From NCBI RefSeq assembly GCF_010731895.1, contig NZ_AP022596.1, positions 5,952,001 through 6,016,000 of the forward strand: 64,000 nucleotides of DNA, given 5' to 3'. The position numbers and the translations under genes were made by a program. The notes under the pieces are model-generated. The model made no database searches. It saw only the letters and a program-made list of their open reading frames with translations, and was not told where the DNA came from. Positions 35,607 through 43,651 of this stretch are shown here, one piece after another. The stretch is from Mycolicibacterium helvum. Its GTDB lineage: Bacteria; Actinomycetota; Actinomycetes; Mycobacteriales; Mycobacteriaceae. The stretch's first letter is position 1; each line of letters opens with the position of its first letter.

Positions 35607-36941
35607 ATGCATCCGGTTGGCGCCGGGGCTCCTCGCCCCGAATGGATCGGGCGTGCCCCGCACGAGGAGATCGTGCGCGGTGCGCATCCGGTGCTGCCGA
35701 CCGACGACCCGTTCTACGAACCCCCCGCGGGCTTCGAACACGCCGAACCCGGCACCGTGCTCCGCTCCCGCAACGTTGAGCTGGGCTTTCTCGGGCTGAT
35801 CCCGCAGCGAGTCCGCGCCACCCAACTGCTGTACCGCACCACCGACCACAACGGGCTGCCGCAGTCCACGGTCACCACGGTGCTCATCCCGACCGGCCAC
35901 GCCCCCGCCCAGGTCCGCAACGTCGTCTCCTACCAGTGCGCCATCGACGCGGTGGCCGCGCGCTGCTTCCCGTCGTACGCGTTGCGCCGACGAGCCAAGT
36001 CGCTGGGCTCGATCGCTCAGCTGGAATACCTGCTGATCGCGGCCGCACTCGCCGAGGGCTGGGTGGTGTCAGTCCCAGATCATGAAGGGCCCGAGGGCAT
36101 GTGGGGCGCCCCCTACGAACCCGGCTACGCCGTCCTCGACGGACTGCGCGCCACGCTCGGCTTCGAGCAGTTCGGCCTCGACGCGAACACCCAGATCGGG
36201 TTGTGGGGCTACTCCGGTGGCGGGCTGGCCAGTGCCTGGGCGGCCGAAGTGCATGCCGAGTACGCCCCCGAGCTCAATGTCGTCGGTGCGGTGTTGGGCT
36301 CACCCGTCGGCGACCTCGGCCACACGTTCCGCCGGCTCAACGGCTCCTACCTGGCTGCGCTGCCCGCGCTGGTGGTGTCCGCGCTGGCCAAGACCTACCC
36401 CGACCTGAATCGAGTGATCGAGCAGAACGCCACCGAGGACGGCAAAGCCCTGCTGCGCCGGCTGGAGAAAATGACAACAGCCGAAGCGGTTATCCGGCTG
36501 TTCCGCACCGATATGGATGACCTGGTGCGCCCGCCGCTGGAAGACGTGCTGGCGATGCCCGAGGTCCAATACGTCTTCGAGAACATCAAGCTCGGCAAGG
36601 CGGTGCCCGATCTTCCGGTGCTGATCGTGCAGGCGGTCCACGACTCAGTGATCGCGGTCGAGGACATCGACGACCTGGCGCACACCTACTCATCGGGCGG
36701 AGCGCGGGTGACCTACCACCGGGATATGTTCAGCGAGCACATGCTGCTGCACCCGATGTCGGCTCCGATGACGCTGCGCTGGCTGACCGACCGGTTCGAG
36801 GGGCGCCCGATTGACGAGCACATCGTGCGCACCAAGTGGCCGACGCTGCTCAACCCGATGACCTACGCGGGCATGATGCGCCTCGGCGGGATCGTCGCGC
36901 GGGTGGTCTGCGGCGGCCGGGTTCCGCTGCGTCCCCTTTAA
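35607..36941 (+). CDS. Secretory lipase-family protein (Rv1592c-like)
   Basis: 444-residue alpha/beta hydrolase of the LIP (PF03583) family. The nucleophile elbow [14 protein letters not shown] places Ser203 as catalytic. The aspartate of [16 protein letters not shown] and a histidine near [11 protein letters not shown] complete a plausible triad. It resembles Rv1592c in length and position beside Rv1591-like DUF2567. No clear signal peptide is seen at the chosen ATG. It acts on acyl esters or triacylglycerol by family; substrate not known. It converges on the DUF2567 gene over 10 bases. Confidence 0.87.
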   Translation: MHPVGAGAPRPEWIGRAPHEEIVRGAHPVLPTDDPFYEPPAGFEHAEPGTVLRSRNVELGFLGLIPQRVRATQLLYRTTDHNGLPQSTVTTVLIPTGHAPAQVRNVVSYQCAIDAVAARCFPSYALRRRAKSLGSIAQLEYLLIAAALAEGWVVSVPDHEGPEGMWGAPYEPGYAVLDGLRATLGFEQFGLDANTQIGLWGYSGGGLASAWAAEVHAEYAPELNVVGAVLGSPVGDLGHTFRRLNGSYLAALPALVVSALAKTYPDLNRVIEQNATEDGKALLRRLEKMTTAEAVIRLFRTDMDDLVRPPLEDVLAMPEVQYVFENIKLGKAVPDLPVLIVQAVHDSVIAVEDIDDLAHTYSSGGARVTYHRDMFSEHMLLHPMSAPMTLRWLTDRFEGRPIDEHIVRTKWPTLLNPMTYAGMMRLGGIVARVVCGGRVPLRPL

Positions 36942-36951
36942 GGGGCCAGCT

Positions 36952-37536
36952 CTAGGACGGGCTACCGGCGCCCAGCGGCGCGCGTTCCATCGGCGGCAAG
37001 GCCCCGAGGTCATCACGCGGGGTGGCCACCGCCATCAAGGCGTAGGTGAGTGCGGCAACAGCGGCGGGAAACAGCAGCGTCGTCGCCACCTGCAGCGGAG
37101 CGCGCGCGAAGAACACCGGCGGCGCTTCGGAGTAGTAGAAGACGCGGTTCTGCGGTGTCACCGGGGCGGTATCGAACGGCACCGCGCCGTAATGCCAATG
37201 CACCAGCGCCGCACCCACCGCCGCGGCGGCACCGGCGGCGGCCACCAAGCCCAGCCACAGCGCCGTCGCCATCAACGGACCGCGGTGAGCACGCCACTGC
37301 CAGACCAGCACTGCCACCACGATCGCCATCGAGGTCAGCAGCCCGATGAACATGGCCGCCGACACGAACAGATGGTCGGATTCACTCCCCAGGTAGGTCT
37401 GCACCCGCTGGCCGGAGCGGGTCAGCGCGACGACGCCATGGGCCGGCGGGGCCAGCCATGACCACAGACCGCCGATCACCGCACCCGCAAGCGTCAACCC
37501 GATGACAACGATGCCTGCCGCGCGGCGTCGTGTCAT
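36952..37536 (-). CDS. DUF2567 membrane protein (Rv1591-like)
   Basis: 194 residues with four predicted helices (about 8-28, 58-78, 90-112, 148-168). A periplasmic loop contains [12 protein letters not shown], and [21 protein letters not shown] lies in the third loop. Function unknown. The ATG overlaps the bsaP stop by 4 bases, so it is the last gene of bioB-bsaP-DUF2567. The operon link to biotin is conserved with Rv1589-Rv1591. Confidence 0.85.
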   Translation of the reverse strand: MTRRRAAGIVVIGLTLAGAVIGGLWSWLAPPAHGVVALTRSGQRVQTYLGSESDHLFVSAAMFIGLLTSMAIVVAVLVWQWRAHRGPLMATALWLGLVAAAGAAAAVGAALVHWHYGAVPFDTAPVTPQNRVFYYSEAPPVFFARAPLQVATTLLFPAAVAALTYALMAVATPRDDLGALPPMERAPLGAGSPS

Positions 37537-37760
37537 CGCTGCGCCTCAAGATCATGGGAGTCGACCCGGCCGTGCCGCGCACACTTGGCCCACCAACCGT
37601 CCGGGCGAACCTGCACCACCATCCGGCGGCCGCACTCGGCGCAGAACCGCGGCGGCTCCAGCCCGAGCTGGGCCGCGGTGGGCACGACACTGCCGGCAGG
37701 TCCGCCGGTGTACACGTTGTAGACCCCGGCACCGACGGGTGCGGGCAGCTGTTCGACCAT
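37533..37760 (-). CDS. bsaP: Biotin synthase auxiliary protein (BsaP, Rv1590-like)
   Basis: 75 residues from [20 protein letters not shown] (a GTG one codon upstream is possible). The C-terminal half holds FCAECGRRM and [10 protein letters not shown], three cysteines plus a histidine that look like a small zinc or iron-sulfur knuckle. Reports on M. tuberculosis Rv1590 name it BsaP and link it to biotin synthase activity, probably by supporting the iron-sulfur cluster of BioB. It lies 28 bases after bioB and is coupled to the DUF2567 gene. Confidence 0.82.
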   Translation of the reverse strand: MVEQLPAPVGAGVYNVYTGGPAGSVVPTAAQLGLEPPRFCAECGRRMVVQVRPDGWWAKCARHGRVDSHDLEAQR

Positions 37761-37788
37761 CACCTTGCCCTTTGTACAGATAATCGGG

Positions 37789-38802
37789 CTACAGACTGGC
37801 GTTCAGTGCCTTGATCGGCATCTGCAGATCTTCGAGCAACTCGAGATCCGCCTCCGCCGGCCGGCCCAGCGTAGTCAGGTAATTTCCGACGATCACGGCG
37901 TTGATCCCGCCGAGGATGCCCTGCTTGGCACCCAGGTCACCGAGGGTGATCTCACGGCCGCCGGCAAAACGCAGCATCGTGCGGGGCAGTGCGAGGCGGA
38001 AGGCGGCGACCGCCTTGAGCGCCTCGGCCGCAGGCAGCACCTCCAGATCACCGAACGGGGTGCCCGGCCGCGGGTTCAGGAAGTTCAGCGGCACCTCGTG
38101 CGGATCGAGTTCGGCCAGGTTGGCGGCAAATTCGGCGCGCTGCTCGAGCGACTCCCCCATGCCGAGGATGCCGCCACAGCACACCTCCATGCCGGCCTCC
38201 CGGACCATCTCCAGTGTGCCCCAACGCTCTTCCCACGAGTGCGTGGTCACGACGTTCGGGAAGTAGGACTGGGCGGTCTCCAGGTTGTGGTTGTACCGGT
38301 GTACGCCCATCTCCTTGAGGCGATCGACCTGTTCCTGTGTGAGCATGCCGAGCGAGCAGGCGATCTGGATGTCGACCTCGTTGCGGATGGCCTCGATGCC
38401 GGCGGCAACCTGCGCCAGCAGCCGCTCGTCGGGCCCGCGCACAGCTGCCACGATGCAGAACTCGGTGGCGCCGGATTTGGCGGTCTGCTTGGCCGCCTCG
38501 ACCAGGCTGGGAATGTCCAGCCAGGCGCTGCGGACCGGCGAGGCGAACAAGCCCGACTGCGAGCAGAAGTGGCAATCCTCAGGGCAGCCACCGGTTTTCA
38601 GGCTGATGATGCCCTCGACCTCAACCTCGGGGCCGCACCACTTCATCCGGACCTCGTGGGCCAGCGCCAGCAGTTCCTCGAGCCGGTCGTCAGACAGCTG
38701 CAGGATTTCGAGCACCTGATCGCGGGATAGCCCCTCGCCGCGCTCGAGCACCTGCTCGCGCGCCAGTGCCACTACGTCCACCGCTGCCTGCGTCACCTGC
38801 AT
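37789..38802 (-). CDS. bioB: Biotin synthase
   Basis: Radical-SAM enzyme inserting sulfur into dethiobiotin. 337 residues. The [4Fe-4S] motif [10 protein letters not shown] gives Cys73, Cys77 and Cys80. The sacrificial [2Fe-2S] cluster ligands are Cys116 (EFCIV), Cys149 (IACSLG) and Cys208/209 (CCGG), with the arginine in [14 protein letters not shown] sits before the ATG. The operator/-10 region is at 38813-38842, so BioQ control is expected. Confidence 0.97.
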   Translation of the reverse strand: MQVTQAAVDVVALAREQVLERGEGLSRDQVLEILQLSDDRLEELLALAHEVRMKWCGPEVEVEGIISLKTGGCPEDCHFCSQSGLFASPVRSAWLDIPSLVEAAKQTAKSGATEFCIVAAVRGPDERLLAQVAAGIEAIRNEVDIQIACSLGMLTQEQVDRLKEMGVHRYNHNLETAQSYFPNVVTTHSWEERWGTLEMVREAGMEVCCGGILGMGESLEQRAEFAANLAELDPHEVPLNFLNPRPGTPFGDLEVLPAAEALKAVAAFRLALPRTMLRFAGGREITLGDLGAKQGILGGINAVIVGNYLTTLGRPAEADLELLEDLQMPIKALNASL

Positions 38803-38812
38803 GTCCTCCTAC

Positions 38813-38846
38813 GTTCAACTAACTTGAACAGTGTTCAGGCTAGAGT
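38813..38846. promoter_or_regulatory. Divergent bioB/bioQ promoters with BioQ boxes
   Basis: TGAAC-AGT-GTTCA (38825-38837) is a perfect BioQ-type palindrome. An overlapping second palindrome, GTTCAA-N5-TTGAAC, covers 38813-38829. On the minus strand the -10 TAGCCT (38837-38842) shares its last base with the box. On the plus strand TAGAGT (38841-38846) is the likely -10 of bioQ. One repressor would cover both promoters. Confidence 0.75.
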
Positions 38847-38888
38847 ACCTGGGGCAGGAGCGAAGCGACTTGGGGAGGGGGTGAGCGT

Positions 38889-39473
38889 GTGCAGCTACAC
38901 AAACGCGACGTGGTCGCCAAGGCGGCGGCGATCCTGGACGGTTACGGGATCGCCGACCTCACCATGCGCCGGCTGGCCCGGGAACTCGACGTCACCCCCG
39001 GCGCGCTGTACTGGCACTTCGCCAACAAGCAGGAACTTCTCGGTGCCGTCGCCGACCACGTGCTGGCCCCAGCCTGTGCCGAGCCGGCCCCGATGGACTG
39101 GCGGGACCGCATCGAGACTGTGTGCCGCGGCCTGCGGGACGCGCTGCTATCCCACACCGACGGGGCCGAGCTGGTGTCGGCCAGCTTCGCCGCCGGACAG
39201 TCCAGAGCTGTAGAGCAGATCCTGGGCGTGCTGGCGCAGGCCGCCGGGGAGGCGGGGGTGAACAGCGCACACCGAGTCCAGGCCGCCAGGACCGTGCTGC
39301 ACTACGTGTTCGGGGCGACCGCCGACGAGCAATCGCGACTGCAATGGGACGCGGCCGGAGCCGACCTCCCCGACGAACAATCCGTGCTCGGGGCCGACCT
39401 CGGCCGGCGGTTCGACTTCGGGGTACAGCTGCTGGTCGACGGAATCGCTGCACGACGGACATCGCCGGTGTGA
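38889..39473 (+). CDS. bioQ: BioQ, TetR-family repressor of biotin genes
   Basis: 194 residues with an N-terminal helix-turn-helix (IADLTMRRLARELDVTPGALYWHFANKQELL, residues 17-47) and a helical C-terminal domain resembling the TetR_C class. GTG start with GGGGAGGGGG upstream. It is divergent from bioB and shares a TGAAC-N3-GTTCA operator with it. The same box precedes bioF. This matches the BioQ system described in M. smegmatis and Corynebacterium. M. tuberculosis lacks bioQ at this place. Confidence 0.9.
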   Translation: MQLHKRDVVAKAAAILDGYGIADLTMRRLARELDVTPGALYWHFANKQELLGAVADHVLAPACAEPAPMDWRDRIETVCRGLRDALLSHTDGAELVSASFAAGQSRAVEQILGVLAQAAGEAGVNSAHRVQAARTVLHYVFGATADEQSRLQWDAAGADLPDEQSVLGADLGRRFDFGVQLLVDGIAARRTSPV

Positions 39474-39805
39474 TTACCGTCGATGCGGTGCGGCCAATCG
39501 CGCTTGGGCTGCCGCGGGCCTACGAGACGCTCGTTCGCGACCGGATCACGTTCCGCGTCGGCAGGCTCGTCTTCCTCACGTTCTCGCCCGACGAGACGGT
39601 GATGGGTGTCGGTTTCCCGAAGGAGGAGCGAGAAGCAATGGTCGCCGCCGAGCCCGAGAAGTTCACCCTCCCGCGCGCGTCGGACATGCGTTACAACTGG
39701 ATTCACGTTCGCCTGGACGCGATCGATCTCGACGAAGTCCGTGATTTGGTGATCGACGGGTGGAAGATGTGCGTCCCGAAAAGTATTGCTTCGCAGATTA
39801 ATTGA
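39470..39805 (+). CDS. MmcQ/YjbR-family protein
   Basis: 111 residues of the MmcQ/YjbR (cytoplasmic, DNA-binding-like fold) family: FRVGRLVFLTFSPDETVMGVGF, MVAAEPEKFTLPRASDMRYNWIHVRLDAID and RDLVIDGWKMCVPKSI are typical. Biochemical role unknown. The GTG start overlaps the bioQ stop as GTGA, so it is translated with the repressor. It overlaps the convergent 2H phosphoesterase gene by 8 bases at the 3' end. Confidence 0.82.
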   Translation: MITVDAVRPIALGLPRAYETLVRDRITFRVGRLVFLTFSPDETVMGVGFPKEEREAMVAAEPEKFTLPRASDMRYNWIHVRLDAIDLDEVRDLVIDGWKMCVPKSIASQIN

Positions 39806-40322
39806 CCATCAGGTACTCGCGTTTGGCGTCACCGTCCCAACGCCGCAGGCCCACGATGCTGGCCCGGATATCGGCCGCGATCCCGTCGACCGCCGCCAGC
39901 GCCTCCCCTACCTGAGCCGGGGTGAAACGGCGCCCGAGCGTGATGTGCGGGGTCCACCGGCCCGGCGCACTGTGGGCGAACACATTGAATGCGAACGGCC
40001 GGCACAGGCCGTAGACCTCGTCGTGCAGGGCTAGCAGCGCCGCCGATCCGACGACGAGCCGAGCCAGTGTCAGCCGGTCGGTCCCGAAGACCAGCGGCGC
40101 GCCCAGCACCACGGGCAGCGGGAGTTCCTCGGCCAACCCGCCCAGCACCCGGTCAATGCCCGGGGCGATGCGCTCGGCGGCGACCAGCGTGATGTGCGGC
40201 CGTCGGGTGCCCGAGGGCACGCGGTGCCGGCTGGGCAACCCGCCGTCGGCAAGGGCGTGCCACATCTGGCGGACGGCGGTGTCGGCGCGCTGGTCGATGA
40301 GCAGTTCGATCGAGTGCGCCAT
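39798..40322 (-). CDS. 2H phosphoesterase / 2'-5' RNA ligase-family protein
   Basis: 174 residues with the two HxT motifs of the 2H superfamily: PHITL at 42-46 and PHITL at 125-129. Members cleave or join 2',5'- or cyclic nucleotide phosphates; the true substrate here is unknown. It starts 1 base after bioD and is probably co-transcribed with bioF-bioD. The same neighbour (Rv1571) follows bioD in M. tuberculosis. Confidence 0.85.
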   Translation of the reverse strand: MAHSIELLIDQRADTAVRQMWHALADGGLPSRHRVPSGTRRPHITLVAAERIAPGIDRVLGGLAEELPLPVVLGAPLVFGTDRLTLARLVVGSAALLALHDEVYGLCRPFAFNVFAHSAPGRWTPHITLGRRFTPAQVGEALAAVDGIAADIRASIVGLRRWDGDAKREYLMVN

Positions 40323-40323
40323 C

Positions 40324-41001
40324 TCAGATCAGGCCGGCGACCCAGTCCGGATCGAACGCGCGAGCGCTGAACAGCGCGAAGTCTTTCGGTGATACCGCGG
40401 CCACCCCGGCCGGCAGCGCGGCCCGGACCGGAGCCAACCCAGCCAGCGCGTCGCGGTTGGATTTCTCCGCCGCGCCGGGCTGCGCCGGCCATGCGCCGAT
40501 CACCAGGCCGGCACACGAAAGACCCCTGGCGCCAAGACCTTCCAACGTCAACGAGGTGTGGTTGAGAGTGCCTAGTCCTGGTTCGACGACAACGAGCACC
40601 GGCGCGGCCAATTCCTCGGCCAGATCGCGCAACGTCACCCCGCCGGCGGCCAGCTCGACCAACAAGCCGCCCGCCCCCTCGACCAGGGTCAGCCGACCGG
40701 GCCGGTCAACCCCGCGGATCGAGGCCAGCAGCTCGTCGGCGCTGGGCAGCGGCAGGCCGGCACGCTCGGCGGCGGCGGCCGGGGCCAGCGGTTCGGGATA
40801 GCGGGCGACACCGACCAGTTCGGTGACGCCGGACAGCCGGGCGACCTCGGCCAGGTCGTCGTCACCGTCGGCAGTACCGGTCTGTACGGGTTTGCATACC
40901 GCGACGTCACGGTCGGCCACCCTGGCGTGGCACGCCAGCGCCGCCGTCGCGACGGTCTTACCTACGCCGGTTCCCGTGCCGGTGATGACCAGGACGCTCA
41001 T
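40324..41001 (-). CDS. bioD: Dethiobiotin synthetase
   Basis: ATP-dependent closure of the ureido ring from diaminopelargonate and CO2. 225 residues. P-loop GTGTGVGKT is at 8-16, KPVQTGT (37-43) binds substrate and metal, and [11 protein letters not shown] is the next conserved loop. ATG overlaps the bioF stop by 4 bases. Confidence 0.96.
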   Translation of the reverse strand: MSVLVITGTGTGVGKTVATAALACHARVADRDVAVCKPVQTGTADGDDDLAEVARLSGVTELVGVARYPEPLAPAAAAERAGLPLPSADELLASIRGVDRPGRLTLVEGAGGLLVELAAGGVTLRDLAEELAAPVLVVVEPGLGTLNHTSLTLEGLGARGLSCAGLVIGAWPAQPGAAEKSNRDALAGLAPVRAALPAGVAAVSPKDFALFSARAFDPDWVAGLI

Positions 41002-42146
41002 CGCGAGTGGCTACCCAGAACAGCGGACAGGACGTCGCGGGCGGTGTCCATCTCGTCGTCGGTCAGCGATGCCCGCGCGGTCAGGCGCAGCCGTGAGGTG
41101 CCCGCAGGCACCGTCGGCGGGCGGAAGCAGCCCACCCGGACGCCGGCGTCCAGACAGGCGGCCGCGGCGGCCACCGCGATCTCCGGATCGCCAAGAATCA
41201 CCGAAACCACCGCCGACTCCGGAGCCTCCGCGACGTCGCACATCGCGGCGAGCTGCCGGGCCCGCTCGATGACGGCACCGGCTCGGCCCGGCTCGGCGGT
41301 CACTACGGTCAGTGCGGCCAGGGCGGCGCCAAGGGGCGCGGGCGCAAGGCCGGTGTCGAAGATCATCGTGCGTGCCGCGTCGATCAGATGATCGCGCACC
41401 GCGGCCGGCCCGAGCACCACGCCACCCTGGCTGCCCAGCGACTTGGACATGGTGGTCGTCATCACGACATCGGGCGCACCGGCCAGCCCGGCCTCATGGA
41501 TCAGGCCGCGGCCGCCGACGCCGCGCACACCAAGCCCGTGCGCCTCGTCGACCAGCAGCACCGCGCGGTGCCTCCGGCACACCTCGTGCAGCTGGCGCAG
41601 CGGCGCCAGCGCGCCGTCGGTGCTGAACACCGACTCGGTGATGACCAGCGCGCGCTCCTCGTCGCGGTCGGCCAGCGCAGCCTCCACCGCGTCGACGTCG
41701 CAATGCGGGGTCACGACCACCCGGGCCCGGGACAGCCGGCACGCGTCGACCAGCGAGGCGTGCGAGAGCGCGTCGGACACCACCAGCGCACCCGGCCCGG
41801 AGAGCCCGACCGTGGCGCCGATATTGGCGGTGTAGCCCGAGGAGAACACCAGACCTGTTTCGGCCCCGACGAATTCCGCCAGGGCGGTCTCAAATTCCTC
41901 GTGCAGCTCGGTGTTACCGGTCACCAGCCGGGAGCCGGTGGATCCGGCCCCCCAGGTGCGCAGCGCAGCCACGCCGCCGTCGATGACCGCCGGGTGCTGG
42001 GACAGACCCAGGTAGTCGTTGGAGGCCAGATCGAGTTCGGTGGCCACCGCCGGGCGCGTACGCAGCGATCGGCGCAGGCCCGCCTGCCGACGCTGTTGCT
42101 CGACGGTGTCGAGCCAGGCCAGCGGTGAAAGACCTACGCGGGTCAT
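40998..42146 (-). CDS. bioF: 8-amino-7-oxononanoate synthase
   Basis: PLP enzyme joining pimeloyl thioester with alanine. 382 residues from [13 protein letters not shown], with GGAGGAGG upstream. [11 protein letters not shown] (42-52), the [11 protein letters not shown] loop, [11 protein letters not shown] and PLP lysine Lys235 in [13 protein letters not shown] are the AONS marks. The promoter just upstream has a BioQ box (42169-42181). The upstream extension of the frame crosses the operator and is rejected. Confidence 0.96.
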   Translation of the reverse strand: MTRVGLSPLAWLDTVEQQRRQAGLRRSLRTRPAVATELDLASNDYLGLSQHPAVIDGGVAALRTWGAGSTGSRLVTGNTELHEEFETALAEFVGAETGLVFSSGYTANIGATVGLSGPGALVVSDALSHASLVDACRLSRARVVVTPHCDVDAVEAALADRDEERALVITESVFSTDGALAPLRQLHEVCRRHRAVLLVDEAHGLGVRGVGGRGLIHEAGLAGAPDVVMTTTMSKSLGSQGGVVLGPAAVRDHLIDAARTMIFDTGLAPAPLGAALAALTVVTAEPGRAGAVIERARQLAAMCDVAEAPESAVVSVILGDPEIAVAAAAACLDAGVRVGCFRPPTVPAGTSRLRLTARASLTDDEMDTARDVLSAVLGSHSR

Positions 42147-42168
42147 CGGGCCTCCTCCGAGATGGTCT

Positions 42169-42186
42169 TGAACACCGTTCAGGTTA
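42169..42186 (-). promoter_or_regulatory. BioQ box and -10 of bioF
   Basis: TGAAC-ACC-GTTCA (42169-42181) with the -10 TAACCT (42181-42186) sharing its last base with the box. The arrangement TAnCCTGAAC is identical to the bioB promoter, so the same repressor would block both. Confidence 0.75.
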
Positions 42187-42231
42187 GCGTGACGACGAGC
42201 GCTGAGGCACGAGGGGTGAGGAGTCGCGCCA

Positions 42232-43524
42232 TCAGGCCAGCGCACGGGCGACGGCGACCATCGCCGAGCCGACCTGGGCTATCTCCTCAGGCGTGCAGAT
42301 GAACGGCGGCATCGCGTAGATCAGGTTGCGGAACGGCCGCAGCCAGACGCCGTTGTCCAGAGCCACCGGGGTCGCGACCGCCAGATCGACGTTCTGGTGG
42401 GTCTCGATCACCCCGATCGCGCCGCACACCCGCACATCGGCGACGCCAGGCAGGGCGCGGGCCGGCGCCAGCCCCTCGGCCAGCCCGGCACTGATCTCGG
42501 CGACCCGGCCACGCCAGTCCTGGGCGAGCAGCAGTTCCACCGAGGCCACCGACACCGCGCACGCCAGCGCATTGGCCATGAAGGTCGGGCCGTGCATCAG
42601 GGCTCCGGCCTCGCTGCCGCTGATCGTCTCGGCGATCTCCAGCGTGCATAACGTCGCCGCGAGGGTGACGTAACCACCGGTCAACGCCTTGCCGACACAC
42701 ATGATGTCCGGGCTGACCCCGGCGTGGTCGGCAGCGAACAACTCCCCTGTCCGGCCGAATCCGGTGGCGATCTCGTCGAAGATCAGCAACACACCGGCGC
42801 GATCGCACATCGCACGCAGATCGCTCAGGTAGCGGGGGTCGTGGAAGCGCATGCCGCCGGCGCCCTGCACCACCGGTTCGACGATGACCGCGGCCAGCTC
42901 GTCGGACTGATCGAGCAGTTGCGCCTCGAACGCCGCAATGTAGGCCGGGTCGTAGGCAGCCGGCACCGGCGGAGCGAAAACCTGGGGAAAGAGAACGTCC
43001 GTCCACAGTGAGTGCATGCCGCCGTCCGGGTCACAGACGCTCATCGGGGTGAACGTGTCGCCGTGATATCCGCCACGCCACGTCATCAGGCGGCGCTTGC
43101 CGAACCGGCCCGCGCTGCGCCAGTACTGCAGTGCCATCTTGACCGCCACTTCGACGGCCACCGAGCCGGAGTCGGAAAAGAACACGGTGTCCAGACCCTG
43201 CGGGGTGATGTCGACGAGCAGCTGCGCCAGCCGCGCGGCCGGTTCGTGGGTCAGCCCGCCGAACATGACGTGATTCATCACCGAAAGCTGACGCGTCATC
43301 GCCGCGTCGAGCACCGGGTGCCCATGCCCGTGCACGGCCGTCCACCAGGACGCCATCGCGTCGAGAACGCGGACCTGGGCGCCGTCACGAACCAGCGTCA
43401 GCCACGCACCGTCGGCGCCGACGGCCACCAGCGGGGGCATCGCCTCGGCGCCGATCGTGCTGTACGGATGCCAGATGTGCGCGGCGTCGATCGCGCTGAT
43501 CTGCTCAGGGGTCAACGCCGACAC
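42232..43524 (-). CDS. bioA: Adenosylmethionine-8-amino-7-oxononanoate aminotransferase
   Basis: Class III PLP transaminase forming diaminopelargonate with SAM as amino donor. 430 residues. HIWHPYST (16-23), [14 protein letters not shown] (57-70), the [13 protein letters not shown] loop, [14 protein letters not shown] (248-260) and PLP lysine Lys279 in [10 protein letters not shown] are all present. GTG start without a ribosome site; a TAGGCT -10 8 bases upstream suggests a leaderless mRNA. No BioQ box is seen before it, unlike bioB and bioF. Confidence 0.96.
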   Translation of the reverse strand: MSALTPEQISAIDAAHIWHPYSTIGAEAMPPLVAVGADGAWLTLVRDGAQVRVLDAMASWWTAVHGHGHPVLDAAMTRQLSVMNHVMFGGLTHEPAARLAQLLVDITPQGLDTVFFSDSGSVAVEVAVKMALQYWRSAGRFGKRRLMTWRGGYHGDTFTPMSVCDPDGGMHSLWTDVLFPQVFAPPVPAAYDPAYIAAFEAQLLDQSDELAAVIVEPVVQGAGGMRFHDPRYLSDLRAMCDRAGVLLIFDEIATGFGRTGELFAADHAGVSPDIMCVGKALTGGYVTLAATLCTLEIAETISGSEAGALMHGPTFMANALACAVSVASVELLLAQDWRGRVAEISAGLAEGLAPARALPGVADVRVCGAIGVIETHQNVDLAVATPVALDNGVWLRPFRNLIYAMPPFICTPEEIAQVGSAMVAVARALA

Positions 43525-43532
43525 GGTGTGTG

Positions 43533-43538
43533 AGCCTA
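43533..43538 (-). promoter_or_regulatory. -10 of bioA
   Basis: TAGGCT on the minus strand, 8 bases before the GTG start, within the 127-base space shared with the acyltransferase gene. No TGAAC-N3-GTTCA box is found here. Confidence 0.4.
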
Positions 43539-43651
43539 GTCGGCCGATACAACCGCGCTGACCCGCGTTTGCTCAACGCCGGCAGGATGCCCAGGACACG
43601 GTTCGCTAGAGATGAGAGAGATACCCGGGTTGGGTAGATTGATTTCCGATC

